Origin: Oscillospiraceae bacterium | GTDB lineage: Bacteria; Bacillota_A; Clostridia; Oscillospirales; Oscillospiraceae | Assembly (NCBI GenBank): GCA_017545325.1 | Contig: JAFWOX010000076.1 | Location: 1-24,455 of the forward strand | DNA: 24,455 bases | Reading direction: 5' to 3' | Shown: in pieces, positions 17,403-24,455 of the stretch | Layout of the letters: each line of letters begins with the position of its first letter | How positions within the stretch are numbered: position 1 is the first letter of the stretch | The notes under the pieces: generated by a model | The model's input: only the letters and a program-made list of their open reading frames with translations | The model's database searches: none | What the model was told of the DNA's origin: nothing | Position numbers and translations under genes: made by a program

Positions 17403-17406
17403 GATC

Positions 17407-18222
17407 ATGGAAATGCGGATCCTGGACGGCGCGATGGGCACAGAGCTCATGAAGCGGGGTTACGGCTCCAGCCCCTTCCCGGAGGAGGTGAACCTCACCG
17501 CCCCGGAGGTGGTGCGGGAGATCCAGCGGGCCTATGTGGAGGCGGGAAGCCAGGTGCTCTATACCTGCACCTTTGGCGTCAACCGCCGCCGGGTGCGGGG
17601 CTGCACCGTGGAGGAGGTCACCGCCGCCGCCATTGCCAACGCCCGGGCCGCCGCGGAGGGCCGGGCGGAGGTCTGGCTGGACGCGGGGATGCTGGGGGCC
17701 TTTCTGGAGCCCCTGGGGGACCTGCCGGAAAGCGAGGCGGAGGATATGTACGCCCAGTTCTTCCGGGCCGGCCGCGAGGCGGATGGGATCATCCTGGAGA
17801 CCTTCTTCGACCTCCATGAGCTGCTGCTGGCGGTGGAGACCGCCCGGCGGGTCTGCCCGGAGCTGCCCGTGCGGGCCACCATGACCTTCCAGCCCACGGG
17901 GCGCACCTTCACCGGAACGGATATCCCGGAGGTCGCCCGGGAGCTGGAGGCGGCGGGCGCCGCCGCCATCGGCATGAACTGTTCCTTCGGTCCGGAGGAG
18001 GCCCTGCCGCTGGTGAGGCAGTTCAAGGAATGCAGTCCGCTGCCCCTGATCGTCAAGCTGAATGCCGGCACTCCGGATCTGAATACCGGCATCTATCCCC
18101 TGGACCCTGCGGCCTACGCCGCGGCCATGGTCCCGATCCTGGACCTGGGCATCTCCTATGTGGGCGGCTGCTGCGGCACCACGCCGGAGTATATCCGCGC
18201 CCTTCGGGCGGTGTGCAGATGA
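17407..18222 (+). CDS. Homocysteine S-methyltransferase family protein
   Basis: The 271-residue protein is the minimal TIM-barrel of this Zn-dependent family (MmuM, BHMT, MetH N-terminus), which transfers methyl groups to homocysteine. It starts with LDGAMGTEL. Zn ligands are Cys192 in GMNCSFG and Cys255/Cys256 in GGCCGTTPEY. The methyl donor cannot be told from sequence; no cobalamin or folate domain is attached. AAGGAG overlaps the end of addA and the ATG is 4 bases after its stop. The stop overlaps the next gene's start (ATGA), so translation is coupled through to the glycosyltransferase. The functional link to addAB is not obvious. Confidence 0.9.
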   Translation: MEMRILDGAMGTELMKRGYGSSPFPEEVNLTAPEVVREIQRAYVEAGSQVLYTCTFGVNRRRVRGCTVEEVTAAAIANARAAAEGRAEVWLDAGMLGAFLEPLGDLPESEAEDMYAQFFRAGREADGIILETFFDLHELLLAVETARRVCPELPVRATMTFQPTGRTFTGTDIPEVARELEAAGAAAIGMNCSFGPEEALPLVRQFKECSPLPLIVKLNAGTPDLNTGIYPLDPAAYAAAMVPILDLGISYVGGCCGTTPEYIRALRAVCR

Positions 18223-20054
18223 GTCCCGCGGCCATCATCTTTACCCTCCTTACCGCCGCGGCGGCCATTCTCCTCCTGTGGCGGGGGTGGAACGGCCGTC
18301 CCGCCCGGCTGGAGCCCGGCTGGGACCGGGACGGCCTGGAGGCGGAGCTGACCCGCTTCCATACCCCCGCGCCCCTCACCCGGCGGGATCTGCTGCCCAT
18401 GCTGGTGATCACCGCCGCCTATGCCGCCGTAGCCTTCTGGGGCCTGGGGGACCGGCAGGGCCCCGTGGAATGGCAGCGCTTCGACCGGTCCGGATCCCAG
18501 GCCGTCGTCGCCCTGGCGGAGGAGGCGGAGCCCGGACGCATCGCCTATTTCACCGGCCCGGAGGCGGGCACCTACCGGCTGGAGGGCAGCCCGGACGGGA
18601 AGGAATGGACCCGGCTGGGGGAGCTGGACCAGACCTATGCCCAGGTGCTCCGGTGGAAGGACCTGGAGCCTGAGGAGAGCATATCGGTGAAATATCTCCG
18701 GATCCGGGCCAACTCCGGTCCCCTTCATCTGGGAGAGCTGGCGGTGTGGGACCGGGAGGGGGACCGGGTCCCCTTCGGGGATACCACGCCCCTGACGGAC
18801 GAGCAGGACCTGGTGCCGGAGCGCTTCAGCTATCTCAACGGCACCTATTTTGACGAGATCTACCATGCCCGCACCGCATGGGAGCACATCGAGGGGGTAT
18901 GGCCCTATGAGATCACCCATCCCCCCCTGGGGAAGATCCTCATCGGGGCGGGGATCCGCCTCTTCGGCATGACGCCCTTCGGCTGGCGCTTCATCGGCGT
19001 CCTTTTCGGCATCCTCATGCTCCCCATCCTCTTCCTCTTCCTGAAAAACATGACCGGCAGCACCCGGGTCTCCTCCTGCATGACGGCGGTATTCGCCTTC
19101 GACTTCATGCACTATACCCAGACCCGCATCGCCACCATCGACACCTACAGCGTGTTTTTCATCCTGCTCATGTACTATTTCTTCTACCGGTATTTCACCC
19201 TGCCCTGGAATGCGCCGGTGAAGAAGGGACTGCGCTGGCTCTTCCTCAGCGGCCTGTTCTTCGGCCTGGGGGCAGCCTCCAAGTGGACCGTGGTCTTCGG
19301 CGGCATCGGCCTTGCCCTGCTGTGGTGCGTGCGCCTGGGCATGTGCCTGCGCTGGCGGCGGGTGAACGGGGTCCGGGACAGCCTGAATGACTACGTTGTC
19401 CCCACGGTGCTGTGGAGCATCCTGTTTTTCATCCTCATTCCCGTGACCGTCTATATCCTGGCCTATATCCCCTATGCCGGGCCCAAGGGCGTAAACAGCA
19501 TTTTCAGTCTGGACTATTTGCGGATCGTGTGGGATAATGCAAAATATATGCTGAACTACCACGGAAAGCTGGACGCCACCCACCCCTACCAGTCCGCCTG
19601 GTATATGTGGATCCTGGACCTGCGGCCCATCCTCTATTACCTGGAGTATATGGACGGGGATCTCCGCTCCGCCTTCGCCGCCTTCGGCAATCCCCTTTTC
19701 TGGTGGACGGGGCTGGGCGCCGTGATCTGCCTGGCCGTGAAGGCGGTGCGGGGAGACCGGCTGGCCCTGGTGCCCCTGCTGGGCTGGTTCGCCTGTCTGG
19801 CCCCCTGGATCGGGGTCACCCGCTGCGCCTTTATCTACCATTATTTCCCCTGCACCCCCTTCCTGGCCCTGGCTCTGGGCCGGCTGGGGGCGGACCTGGA
19901 AAAACGGCGGCCGGACAGCCGCTGGTCCCTGGCCCTGGCCGGGGGATGCCTGCTCCTCTTCGCCCTGTTCTATCCGGTGCTCAGCGGGATGATCGCCCCC
20001 GCCTGGTATGAGCATGGTCTGCTCCGCTGGTTCGGGGGCCTGTGGCCCTTCTGA
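18219..20054 (+). CDS. PMT/GT39-family membrane glycosyltransferase with embedded F5/8C-like domain
   Basis: The 611-residue multi-pass protein resembles protein O-mannosyltransferases. TM1 is at residues ~3-22 and TM2 around 58-75. An extracytoplasmic insert (~85-190) resembles an F5/8-type C (discoidin) fold, with WQRFDRSGSQ, YRLEGSPDGKEW and VKYLRIRANSG. Then comes the PMT core with the acidic pair Asp212/Glu213 in YFDEIYHARTAWEH and THPPLGKILIGAGI, followed by many membrane helices. Such enzymes move a sugar from a polyprenyl carrier to protein or cell-wall polymer outside the membrane. ATG 18219 overlaps the previous stop; the frame is open 63 codons further upstream, but that lies inside the previous gene. 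The next gene encodes a secreted SLH protein, a plausible acceptor (inference). Confidence 0.88.
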   Translation: MSPAAIIFTLLTAAAAILLLWRGWNGRPARLEPGWDRDGLEAELTRFHTPAPLTRRDLLPMLVITAAYAAVAFWGLGDRQGPVEWQRFDRSGSQAVVALAEEAEPGRIAYFTGPEAGTYRLEGSPDGKEWTRLGELDQTYAQVLRWKDLEPEESISVKYLRIRANSGPLHLGELAVWDREGDRVPFGDTTPLTDEQDLVPERFSYLNGTYFDEIYHARTAWEHIEGVWPYEITHPPLGKILIGAGIRLFGMTPFGWRFIGVLFGILMLPILFLFLKNMTGSTRVSSCMTAVFAFDFMHYTQTRIATIDTYSVFFILLMYYFFYRYFTLPWNAPVKKGLRWLFLSGLFFGLGAASKWTVVFGGIGLALLWCVRLGMCLRWRRVNGVRDSLNDYVVPTVLWSILFFILIPVTVYILAYIPYAGPKGVNSIFSLDYLRIVWDNAKYMLNYHGKLDATHPYQSAWYMWILDLRPILYYLEYMDGDLRSAFAAFGNPLFWWTGLGAVICLAVKAVRGDRLALVPLLGWFACLAPWIGVTRCAFIYHYFPCTPFLALALGRLGADLEKRRPDSRWSLALAGGCLLLFALFYPVLSGMIAPAWYEHGLLRWFGGLWPF

Positions 20055-20094
20055 CCGGACCCGCGCCCACCCTTTGTTTTGTGAGTGTGAAGGT

Positions 20095-21750
20095 ATGAAA
20101 AAAACATGCAAGCGGCTGCTCTCCCTGCTGCTGCTCCCGGTCCTGCTCTCCTCCCTGTTCGCCGCAGGGGCGGCGGGGACCAGCTACACCGTATCCGGCC
20201 CCTATGGGGAAAGCGTGTTCTATGAGAACCTGAAGGCCCTTGTCCTGACGGGGGATTATCGGACGGATCTGGTGAACGTCGCCCTCACCCAGGTGGGTTA
20301 CCATGAGGGGGCCGGCAGCCGGGACCGGCACGGGAACAACCTGTATTCCGACGGGAACTGGACGGAATACGGCTATTTCGCCCAGCTGGACGGCTACGCC
20401 TGGTGCGCCATGTTCATCTCCTGGTGCGCCCGGCAGGCCCGGATCCCCGGCAGCCTGATCCAGAATTCCAATGTCGCCCGGGCCTACTCCTTCGGCCTGC
20501 CCTTCTACCCCCGGGAGGAATACAGTCCCCGCACAGGCGACATCGTCTTCTTTGCGGAGAAGGGCCATGTCTGGGATCATGTGGGCATCGTCCTGGGCAT
20601 CCGGGAGGGCTGGATGTATACCATCGAGGGCAACGCCCGGAACGCGGTGCGCATCAAGCGGTATGAGCCGGATGACGAGTATATCCGGGGCTACGGGGTC
20701 TATGACCAGTCCGACCCGGTGGAGGACCTGGTGCAGCGGAAGAGGCTCTACCTCCTGCACTATGACCTGAACGGCGGCGAGGGCAAGCGGGTGGACCAGG
20801 TGGCCCTGGAGGGGAATATCCTCAGCCTTTACCCCAATGAGCCGGATGAGCCCAACCCGGACTCCGACGAGGAGCCGGAAAACCAGCACTGGTGCTGGAA
20901 GGAGGGCTGCGATTTCGAGGGCTGGTACCTGCGGCGCAGCGCCGACGGGAAATGGCTCACGGCAAACGAGGGCTGGCAGGACAACCGGAGCATCCGGGAA
21001 AACGGCTATGCCCGCAGGGTCTTCGAGGACGGGGAGGGCTTCACCATGGACGAGACTTGGTCCCAGGAGGACTTTGGCCTGTTCACCCTCTACGCCGTCT
21101 GGCGCAGCACGGAGACCGGGGAGCGGGAGGAGGAAAGCGCCTACATCGTGCGCTATGACAGCCTGGGCTGGGGCAACCCCTTCCGGGACCTGCCGGAGGA
21201 GAGCATCTATTATGCGCCGCTGAAGCACCTGATCCAGCGGGGTCTGGTGAACGGCGTATCGGAAAACCGCTTCGGCTCCGGCTCCACCCTGACTCTGGCC
21301 CAGTTCCTGGCCCTGCTCCACCGCTCAGCCGGCTCCCCCGCGGCTCCGGAGATCTCCCTCCCCTATGGGGATGTGCAGCCGGAGGCCTGGTACTATACCC
21401 CGGTCTGCTGGGCCTGGCAGCTGGGCTGCCTGCCCGAGGCGGAGTCTCTCCGCCCCAACTCCCCCCTGTCCCGGGGAGAATTCCTCAACCGCCTGTATGC
21501 CTGCGCCGTGAGCACGGGGAAATCCGACCGCATCCCGGATTGGGACGAGGACCTTGCCCGGTTCCGGGCGCTGCTGGCCAACCGGGAGGCGAGCTCCGGG
21601 GCGGCCTCTCCGGATGCCCTGGCCTGGGCCGAGAGGAACGGCCTGCTGCAGAGCTGGGGCATCCCCCTTTCCGACCTGCTGGTCCGGAACCGCATCACCC
21701 GGCTGGAGGCCTTCGGCCTTCTTTCCTTCTACCTTGAGCGCCGGGTATAG
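20095..21750 (+). CDS. Secreted CHAP-domain protein with InlB-type repeat and C-terminal SLH domains
   Basis: The 551-residue protein starts with a clear signal peptide (MKKTCKRLLSLLLLPVLLSS, then a likely AGA cleavage region). A CHAP/amidase domain follows, with Cys104 (YAWCAMFISWCARQA), His162 (VWDHVGIV) and Asn180 (IEGNARN), the expected Cys-His-polar triad for peptidoglycan hydrolysis. Residues ~220-345 look like a Listeria-Bacteroides (InlB B) repeat: LHYDLNGGEG, FEGWYLRR, LFTLYAVW, with an acidic insert. The end resembles two to three SLH repeats (NPFRDLPEESIYYAPLKHLI, YGDVQPEAWYYTPVCWAW) that anchor proteins to wall polymers. ATG 20095 follows GAAGG; the open frame upstream overlaps the previous gene. 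Probably a wall-remodelling surface enzyme. Confidence 0.88.
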   Translation: MKKTCKRLLSLLLLPVLLSSLFAAGAAGTSYTVSGPYGESVFYENLKALVLTGDYRTDLVNVALTQVGYHEGAGSRDRHGNNLYSDGNWTEYGYFAQLDGYAWCAMFISWCARQARIPGSLIQNSNVARAYSFGLPFYPREEYSPRTGDIVFFAEKGHVWDHVGIVLGIREGWMYTIEGNARNAVRIKRYEPDDEYIRGYGVYDQSDPVEDLVQRKRLYLLHYDLNGGEGKRVDQVALEGNILSLYPNEPDEPNPDSDEEPENQHWCWKEGCDFEGWYLRRSADGKWLTANEGWQDNRSIRENGYARRVFEDGEGFTMDETWSQEDFGLFTLYAVWRSTETGEREEESAYIVRYDSLGWGNPFRDLPEESIYYAPLKHLIQRGLVNGVSENRFGSGSTLTLAQFLALLHRSAGSPAAPEISLPYGDVQPEAWYYTPVCWAWQLGCLPEAESLRPNSPLSRGEFLNRLYACAVSTGKSDRIPDWDEDLARFRALLANREASSGAASPDALAWAERNGLLQSWGIPLSDLLVRNRITRLEAFGLLSFYLERRV

Positions 21751-21756
21751 CGCCTT

Positions 21757-21781
21757 CCCGCGCGGCCTCCGCGGGGCTTTT
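21757..21781 (+). terminator. Probable terminator of the addBA-CHAP operon
   Basis: A 6-bp stem (21757-21762 with 21770-21775) and 7-base loop is followed by GCTTTT, 7 bases after the stop of the CHAP/SLH gene. The stem is short but all G-C. Confidence 0.6.
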
Positions 21782-21857
21782 CCCCCGGCCCGATCGTCGT
21801 ATATCCAAAAATGCAGATAAATCTCAACATCACGAAGAATGGAAAGGAGCTACATCC

Positions 21858-23408
21858 ATGCCGAATCTGGAACTGAAGTTCTACTCCTACCGTTCCCCCA
21901 AAAAGGGGTACAGCTGGGAGACGCCCCCCGCGAAGATCCCGGAGAATGAGATCGCCGAGACCGTGAAGACCGAGGTGCTGGTCATCGGCGGCGGCATCAG
22001 CGGCCTGGCGGCCGGCGCCCGCTGCGTGGACATGGGGCTGAAGGTCGTCTGCCTGGACAAGAATGAGAAGCTGCGGGCCCTGGCGGGCCAGATCGCCGCG
22101 GTGAACAGCCGGGTCATGGCGGAAAAGGGCATCGTCATCGACAAGAAAATGCTGGCGGCGGACTGGCTGAAGATGAGCGGCAGCCGGGTGCAGGAGGACC
22201 TGCTGTGGCTCTTCCTGAACCGGAGCGCCGAGGGCTTCCACTGGATGCTGGACCTGGCGGGGGACTGCCTGGAGGTGGGCGTGTACGAGGCCTACAAGGG
22301 CCTGATGTTCACCGAGTACCCCGGCACCCACCACATCTTCAAGAAGCGGGACAGCACCAAGTATACCAACTTCGGCGGCGGCATGCTGGCCTGCGAGATC
22401 CTGCAGACCGAGCTGCTGGATAAGGGCGGCACCCTGCTCCGCGGCACCGCCGCTCTGTACCTGGAGAAGAACGACGCCGGCCGGGTGACGGGCTGCATCG
22501 CCAAGTGCGCGGACGGCAAGTACCGCCGGTATGAAGGCTCCCGGGCCGTGGTGGTCGCCACAGGCGACGCCTCCGAGGATCCGGAGATGATGGAGGCCTT
22601 CTGCCCCATCGGCGTCCGCGCCCCTTCCAAGTTCCCCCGTCCCGGCAACACCGGGGACGGCCAGAAGATGCTCTACTGGGCCGGCGCAGCCCTGGATAAC
22701 CCGGAATGGGCGCCCACCATCCATGCCCTCGGCGGCTGCGGCTTCCAGGGCTTCTTCCTCCATGTGAATCGGCTGGGCAAGCGGTTCATGAACGAGGATA
22801 CCTGGATGCAGGCGAAATCCGTCCGCGTCCTCATGCAGCCCGGCGGGGACTTTGCCTTCAGCATTCTGGACAGCAAGTATCTGGACGAGATGGCCGACCG
22901 CTTCAGCGAGCTGGGCGGCCAGGGAATGATGCCCCTCAGCGTGGTGGGCGACTCCTTCAACCGGGAGCGGATGGAGCAGTCCATGAAGCGCTACATGGAG
23001 CAGGGCAACGCCTTCCAGGCGGATACCCTGGAGGAGCTGGCGGCCAAGATCGAGGTCCCGGCGGAGAACCTGCTGGCCACCGTGAAGCGGTATAACGAGA
23101 TCGTGGCCTCCGGGGACGACGTGGACTTCGGCAAGCGGGCCAGGCTGCTCACCAGCATCGAGAAGGGCCCCTTCTACGCCCTGAAGTGGGGTCCCATGCT
23201 GCTGGACGTGTTCGGCGGCGCCCAGGTGACCACCGACCTGCAGGTCCTGGGACCGGACTGCAACATCATCCCCGGCCTCTACGCCACGGGCAACGCCGCC
23301 GGCGGCATGTACGCCGTGGACTATCCCCTGCTGCTCAACGGCAACAGCTATGGCCGCGCCCTGGCCTATGCCATGCAGCTGGGCGACGTGCTGGTTAAGC
23401 CGGAATAA
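21858..23408 (+). CDS. FAD-dependent oxidoreductase, fumarate/urocanate reductase-like
   Basis: The 516-residue flavoprotein has the FAD_binding_2 fold. The dinucleotide site is VIGGGISGLAAGARCVDMGL (residues ~42-61); later come VVVATGD and the C-terminal FAD end GLYATGNAAGGMYAVDYPLL. It lacks a heme or FMN domain and has no signal peptide, so it is probably a cytoplasmic enoate-type reductase using an unknown acceptor. GGAAAGGAG precedes ATG 21858, 107 bases after the previous stop and past a terminator, so it is probably a separate unit. It belongs to the same superfamily as the flavoprotein half at the window start. A strong terminator follows. Confidence 0.88.
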   Translation: MPNLELKFYSYRSPKKGYSWETPPAKIPENEIAETVKTEVLVIGGGISGLAAGARCVDMGLKVVCLDKNEKLRALAGQIAAVNSRVMAEKGIVIDKKMLAADWLKMSGSRVQEDLLWLFLNRSAEGFHWMLDLAGDCLEVGVYEAYKGLMFTEYPGTHHIFKKRDSTKYTNFGGGMLACEILQTELLDKGGTLLRGTAALYLEKNDAGRVTGCIAKCADGKYRRYEGSRAVVVATGDASEDPEMMEAFCPIGVRAPSKFPRPGNTGDGQKMLYWAGAALDNPEWAPTIHALGGCGFQGFFLHVNRLGKRFMNEDTWMQAKSVRVLMQPGGDFAFSILDSKYLDEMADRFSELGGQGMMPLSVVGDSFNRERMEQSMKRYMEQGNAFQADTLEELAAKIEVPAENLLATVKRYNEIVASGDDVDFGKRARLLTSIEKGPFYALKWGPMLLDVFGGAQVTTDLQVLGPDCNIIPGLYATGNAAGGMYAVDYPLLLNGNSYGRALAYAMQLGDVLVKPE

Positions 23409-23448
23409 GCCCCTCAGGTCTCGACCCGGAATACCCCTGAAAAAGCTT

Positions 23449-23483
23449 CGGAGGCTGTTCACCTGAACAGCCTCCGGTTTTTT
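23449..23483. terminator. Strong bidirectional terminator between convergent genes
   Basis: A perfect 12-bp stem (23449-23460 with 23465-23476), loop ACCT, then GTTTTTT. On the other strand AAAAAG at 23440-23445 provides a T-run, so it can end both the flavoprotein gene and the convergent ABC ATPase gene. Confidence 0.92.
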
Positions 23484-24147
23484 ACGCCGCCGGGATCAAA
23501 AACCCGTCCTTCATGCGCAGGATCCGGTCTGCCGCCTCCGCCACCTCCGGGTCGTGGGTGACCACAATGACGCAGCGGCCCTCCTCGTGGGCCAGGCGGC
23601 GCAGGATCTCCATGACGATCTTCGTATTCTCCCCGTCCAGGTTGCCGGTAGGTTCATCTGCCAAAAGGACGGGAGCGCCGGAGCACAGGCTCCGGGCAAT
23701 GGCAACCCGCTGCTGCTCCCCGCCAGACAGGGCGGAGGGGAAGCGCTTGTGCTTGCTCTCCTCGATCCCCACCTTCACCAGGGCTTCCGCCGCTCTGATT
23801 CGGGCCTGGTTCTCCGGGATGCCCTGCATCTCCATGGGGAGGCATACGTTCTCCCGGACAGTCAGCAGGGGCAAAAGGCAGAATGCCTGAAATATGATGC
23901 TGACACCTTCTCGGCGGTACTTGTCCAGGTCCAGGGATTTCAGGTTGTCTTCGCCAAGGACCACATCACCCTCTCCGGGGGTGTCCAGACCTGCCAACAT
24001 ACTCAGCAGGGTACTCTTTCCGCTGCCGCTGGGACCGACTACGGCATACAGCTTCCCGGCTTCAAACTCATAGCTCGCGTTTTTCACCACCGGGGAAGTC
24101 CCCCCGGGGTAGGTGTAGCTGACGTTTTGTAAAGTGAGTGCATTCAT
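23482..24147 (-). CDS. ABC transporter ATP-binding protein (MacB/LolD-type)
   Basis: The 221-residue ATPase of the LolD/MacB/FtsE group usually pairs with an FtsX-like permease for export or lipoprotein and peptide handling. Seen are Walker A GPSGSGKST (38-46), Q-loop IIFQAFCLLP, signature LSGGEQQRVAIARSL, Walker B VLLADEPTGNLD and switch VVTHDPEVAEAAD. GGGAGG precedes the ATG at 24147. The stop is next to a bidirectional terminator with no permease downstream, so a partner permease would have to lie upstream beyond the window or elsewhere. A possible upstream frame ends in ATGA overlap with this start. Confidence 0.95.
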   Translation of the reverse strand: MNALTLQNVSYTYPGGTSPVVKNASYEFEAGKLYAVVGPSGSGKSTLLSMLAGLDTPGEGDVVLGEDNLKSLDLDKYRREGVSIIFQAFCLLPLLTVRENVCLPMEMQGIPENQARIRAAEALVKVGIEESKHKRFPSALSGGEQQRVAIARSLCSGAPVLLADEPTGNLDGENTKIVMEILRRLAHEEGRCVIVVTHDPEVAEAADRILRMKDGFLIPAA

Positions 24148-24455
24148 GGCAAATCCTCCCTATTTTTATCCTTACCTTCGGCGGCCGGCGCAGTGTTTCC
24201 CGAAGCAGGCAGTTCCATGCTGCGGCAGGGTTTGCCTCCGGCGGCCTCGTCGGAATGGACCTCACAGGCTTCCTCGTCGTCGCAAATCTCACGGGCTGCG
24301 CATCCGCGGTTGCTGTAAGAGCCGCGAATGCTTGCTTTCGTTCGATTGCTCCTCCTCTTCAAATCGAAGCATCCGCTTCGATTTGAGGTACGGGGGATAC
24401 GGTTAGCGCAAGGGCCGCGATCACTCGCGAGTGTTCGGTCATTCCTCCTCTCCAA
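24144..24455 (-). CDS. Uncertain partial ORF with an internal degenerate repeat
   Basis: One minus-strand frame is open from the window edge to 24144, where its TGA overlaps the ABC ATPase start (ATGA). It holds two in-frame units 93 nt apart: RRNDRTLASDRGPCANRI (24449-24396) and RRSNRTKASIRGSYSNRG (24356-24303), with 10 of 18 residues and 33 of 54 bases alike and several differences at third positions. The tail is acidic and Cys-containing (CDDEEACEVHSDEAAGGK). I recognise no family. The Arg/Asn-rich composition also fits non-coding sequence read in a chance frame. Treat as unproven. Confidence 0.3.
   Translation of the reverse strand: MERRNDRTLASDRGPCANRIPRTSNRSGCFDLKRRSNRTKASIRGSYSNRGCAAREICDDEEACEVHSDEAAGGKPCRSMELPASGNTAPAAEGKDKNREDLP
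24359..24386. repeat. Perfect 12-bp inverted repeat (hairpin) upstream of the ABC ATPase gene
   Basis: Arms at 24359-24370 and 24375-24386 with a four-base loop. No T-run follows on either strand, so it is not a standard terminator. It lies between the two 93-nt-spaced repeat units. Confidence 0.8.
24359..24442 (-). other. Possible 27-codon ORF with strong ribosome site
   Basis: ATG at 24442 is preceded by GAGAGGAGG. The frame starts MTEHSRVIAALALTV and stops at the TGA formed by the far arm of the hairpin at 24359-24386. It could be a leader peptide whose translation melts the hairpin, or chance; it overlaps the uncertain partial ORF in another frame. Confidence 0.25.

Noticed and set aside
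14391..17450. Long open frame on the minus strand opposite addA
   Set aside because: Same reason: antisense shadow with biased composition, while addA has all its helicase motifs.

Overview
The window is about 24.5 kb from a GC-rich bacterium, most likely a Firmicute of the class Clostridia. Pointers are AddAB (rather than RecBCD) with an AddB Fe-S cluster, an S-layer-homology (SLH) surface protein with a CHAP domain, a PMT/GT39 glycosyltransferase, strong GGAGG-type ribosome sites and anaerobe-style FAD-dependent reductases. Species cannot be named from the sequence alone. The host backbone is very GC-rich (46 G/C in the sampled line 12301-12360), whereas the block from about 1404 to 6395 is clearly poorer (31 G/C in 5701-5760) and looks acquired.

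Layout. (1) 1-1403: the 3' part of a fused flavoprotein/PhlG-type hydrolase gene and its terminator. (2) 1404-6395, minus strand: a type V-A CRISPR-Cas island. It has its own promoter, an intact 1252-residue Cas12a, then a deletion scar joining the first half of cas4 to cas2 lacking its start. cas1 is missing. A leader follows, then six repeats with five spacers, then at least one decayed fossil repeat-spacer unit. (3) 6399-10474, minus strand: a glmS-galE-xre-cyclase gene string ending in a hairpin. (4) 10543-21781, plus strand: addB-addA-homocysteine methyltransferase-PMT glycosyltransferase-CHAP/SLH protein, with tight overlaps. (5) 21858-23483: an FAD-dependent reductase and a bidirectional terminator. 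(6) 23482-24455, minus strand: an ABC transporter ATPase preceded by an odd repeat-bearing segment that runs off the window.

The main interest is the CRISPR locus. The effector keeps every catalytic residue I could check (RuvC D870/E960/D1210, Nuc R1171, crRNA-processing H794/K803/K822), and five of six repeats are identical. The adaptation module has been destroyed by one internal deletion, and the old end of the array is decaying in exact repeat-spacer phase. This looks like a 'frozen-memory' type V-A system: probably able to process crRNA and cleave targets, but unable to add spacers unless Cas1/Cas2/Cas4 come from elsewhere. Other points worth a look are a flavoprotein-PhlG fusion, a 27-codon ORF in the CRISPR leader, and an in-frame 93-nt repeat upstream of the ABC ATPase gene.
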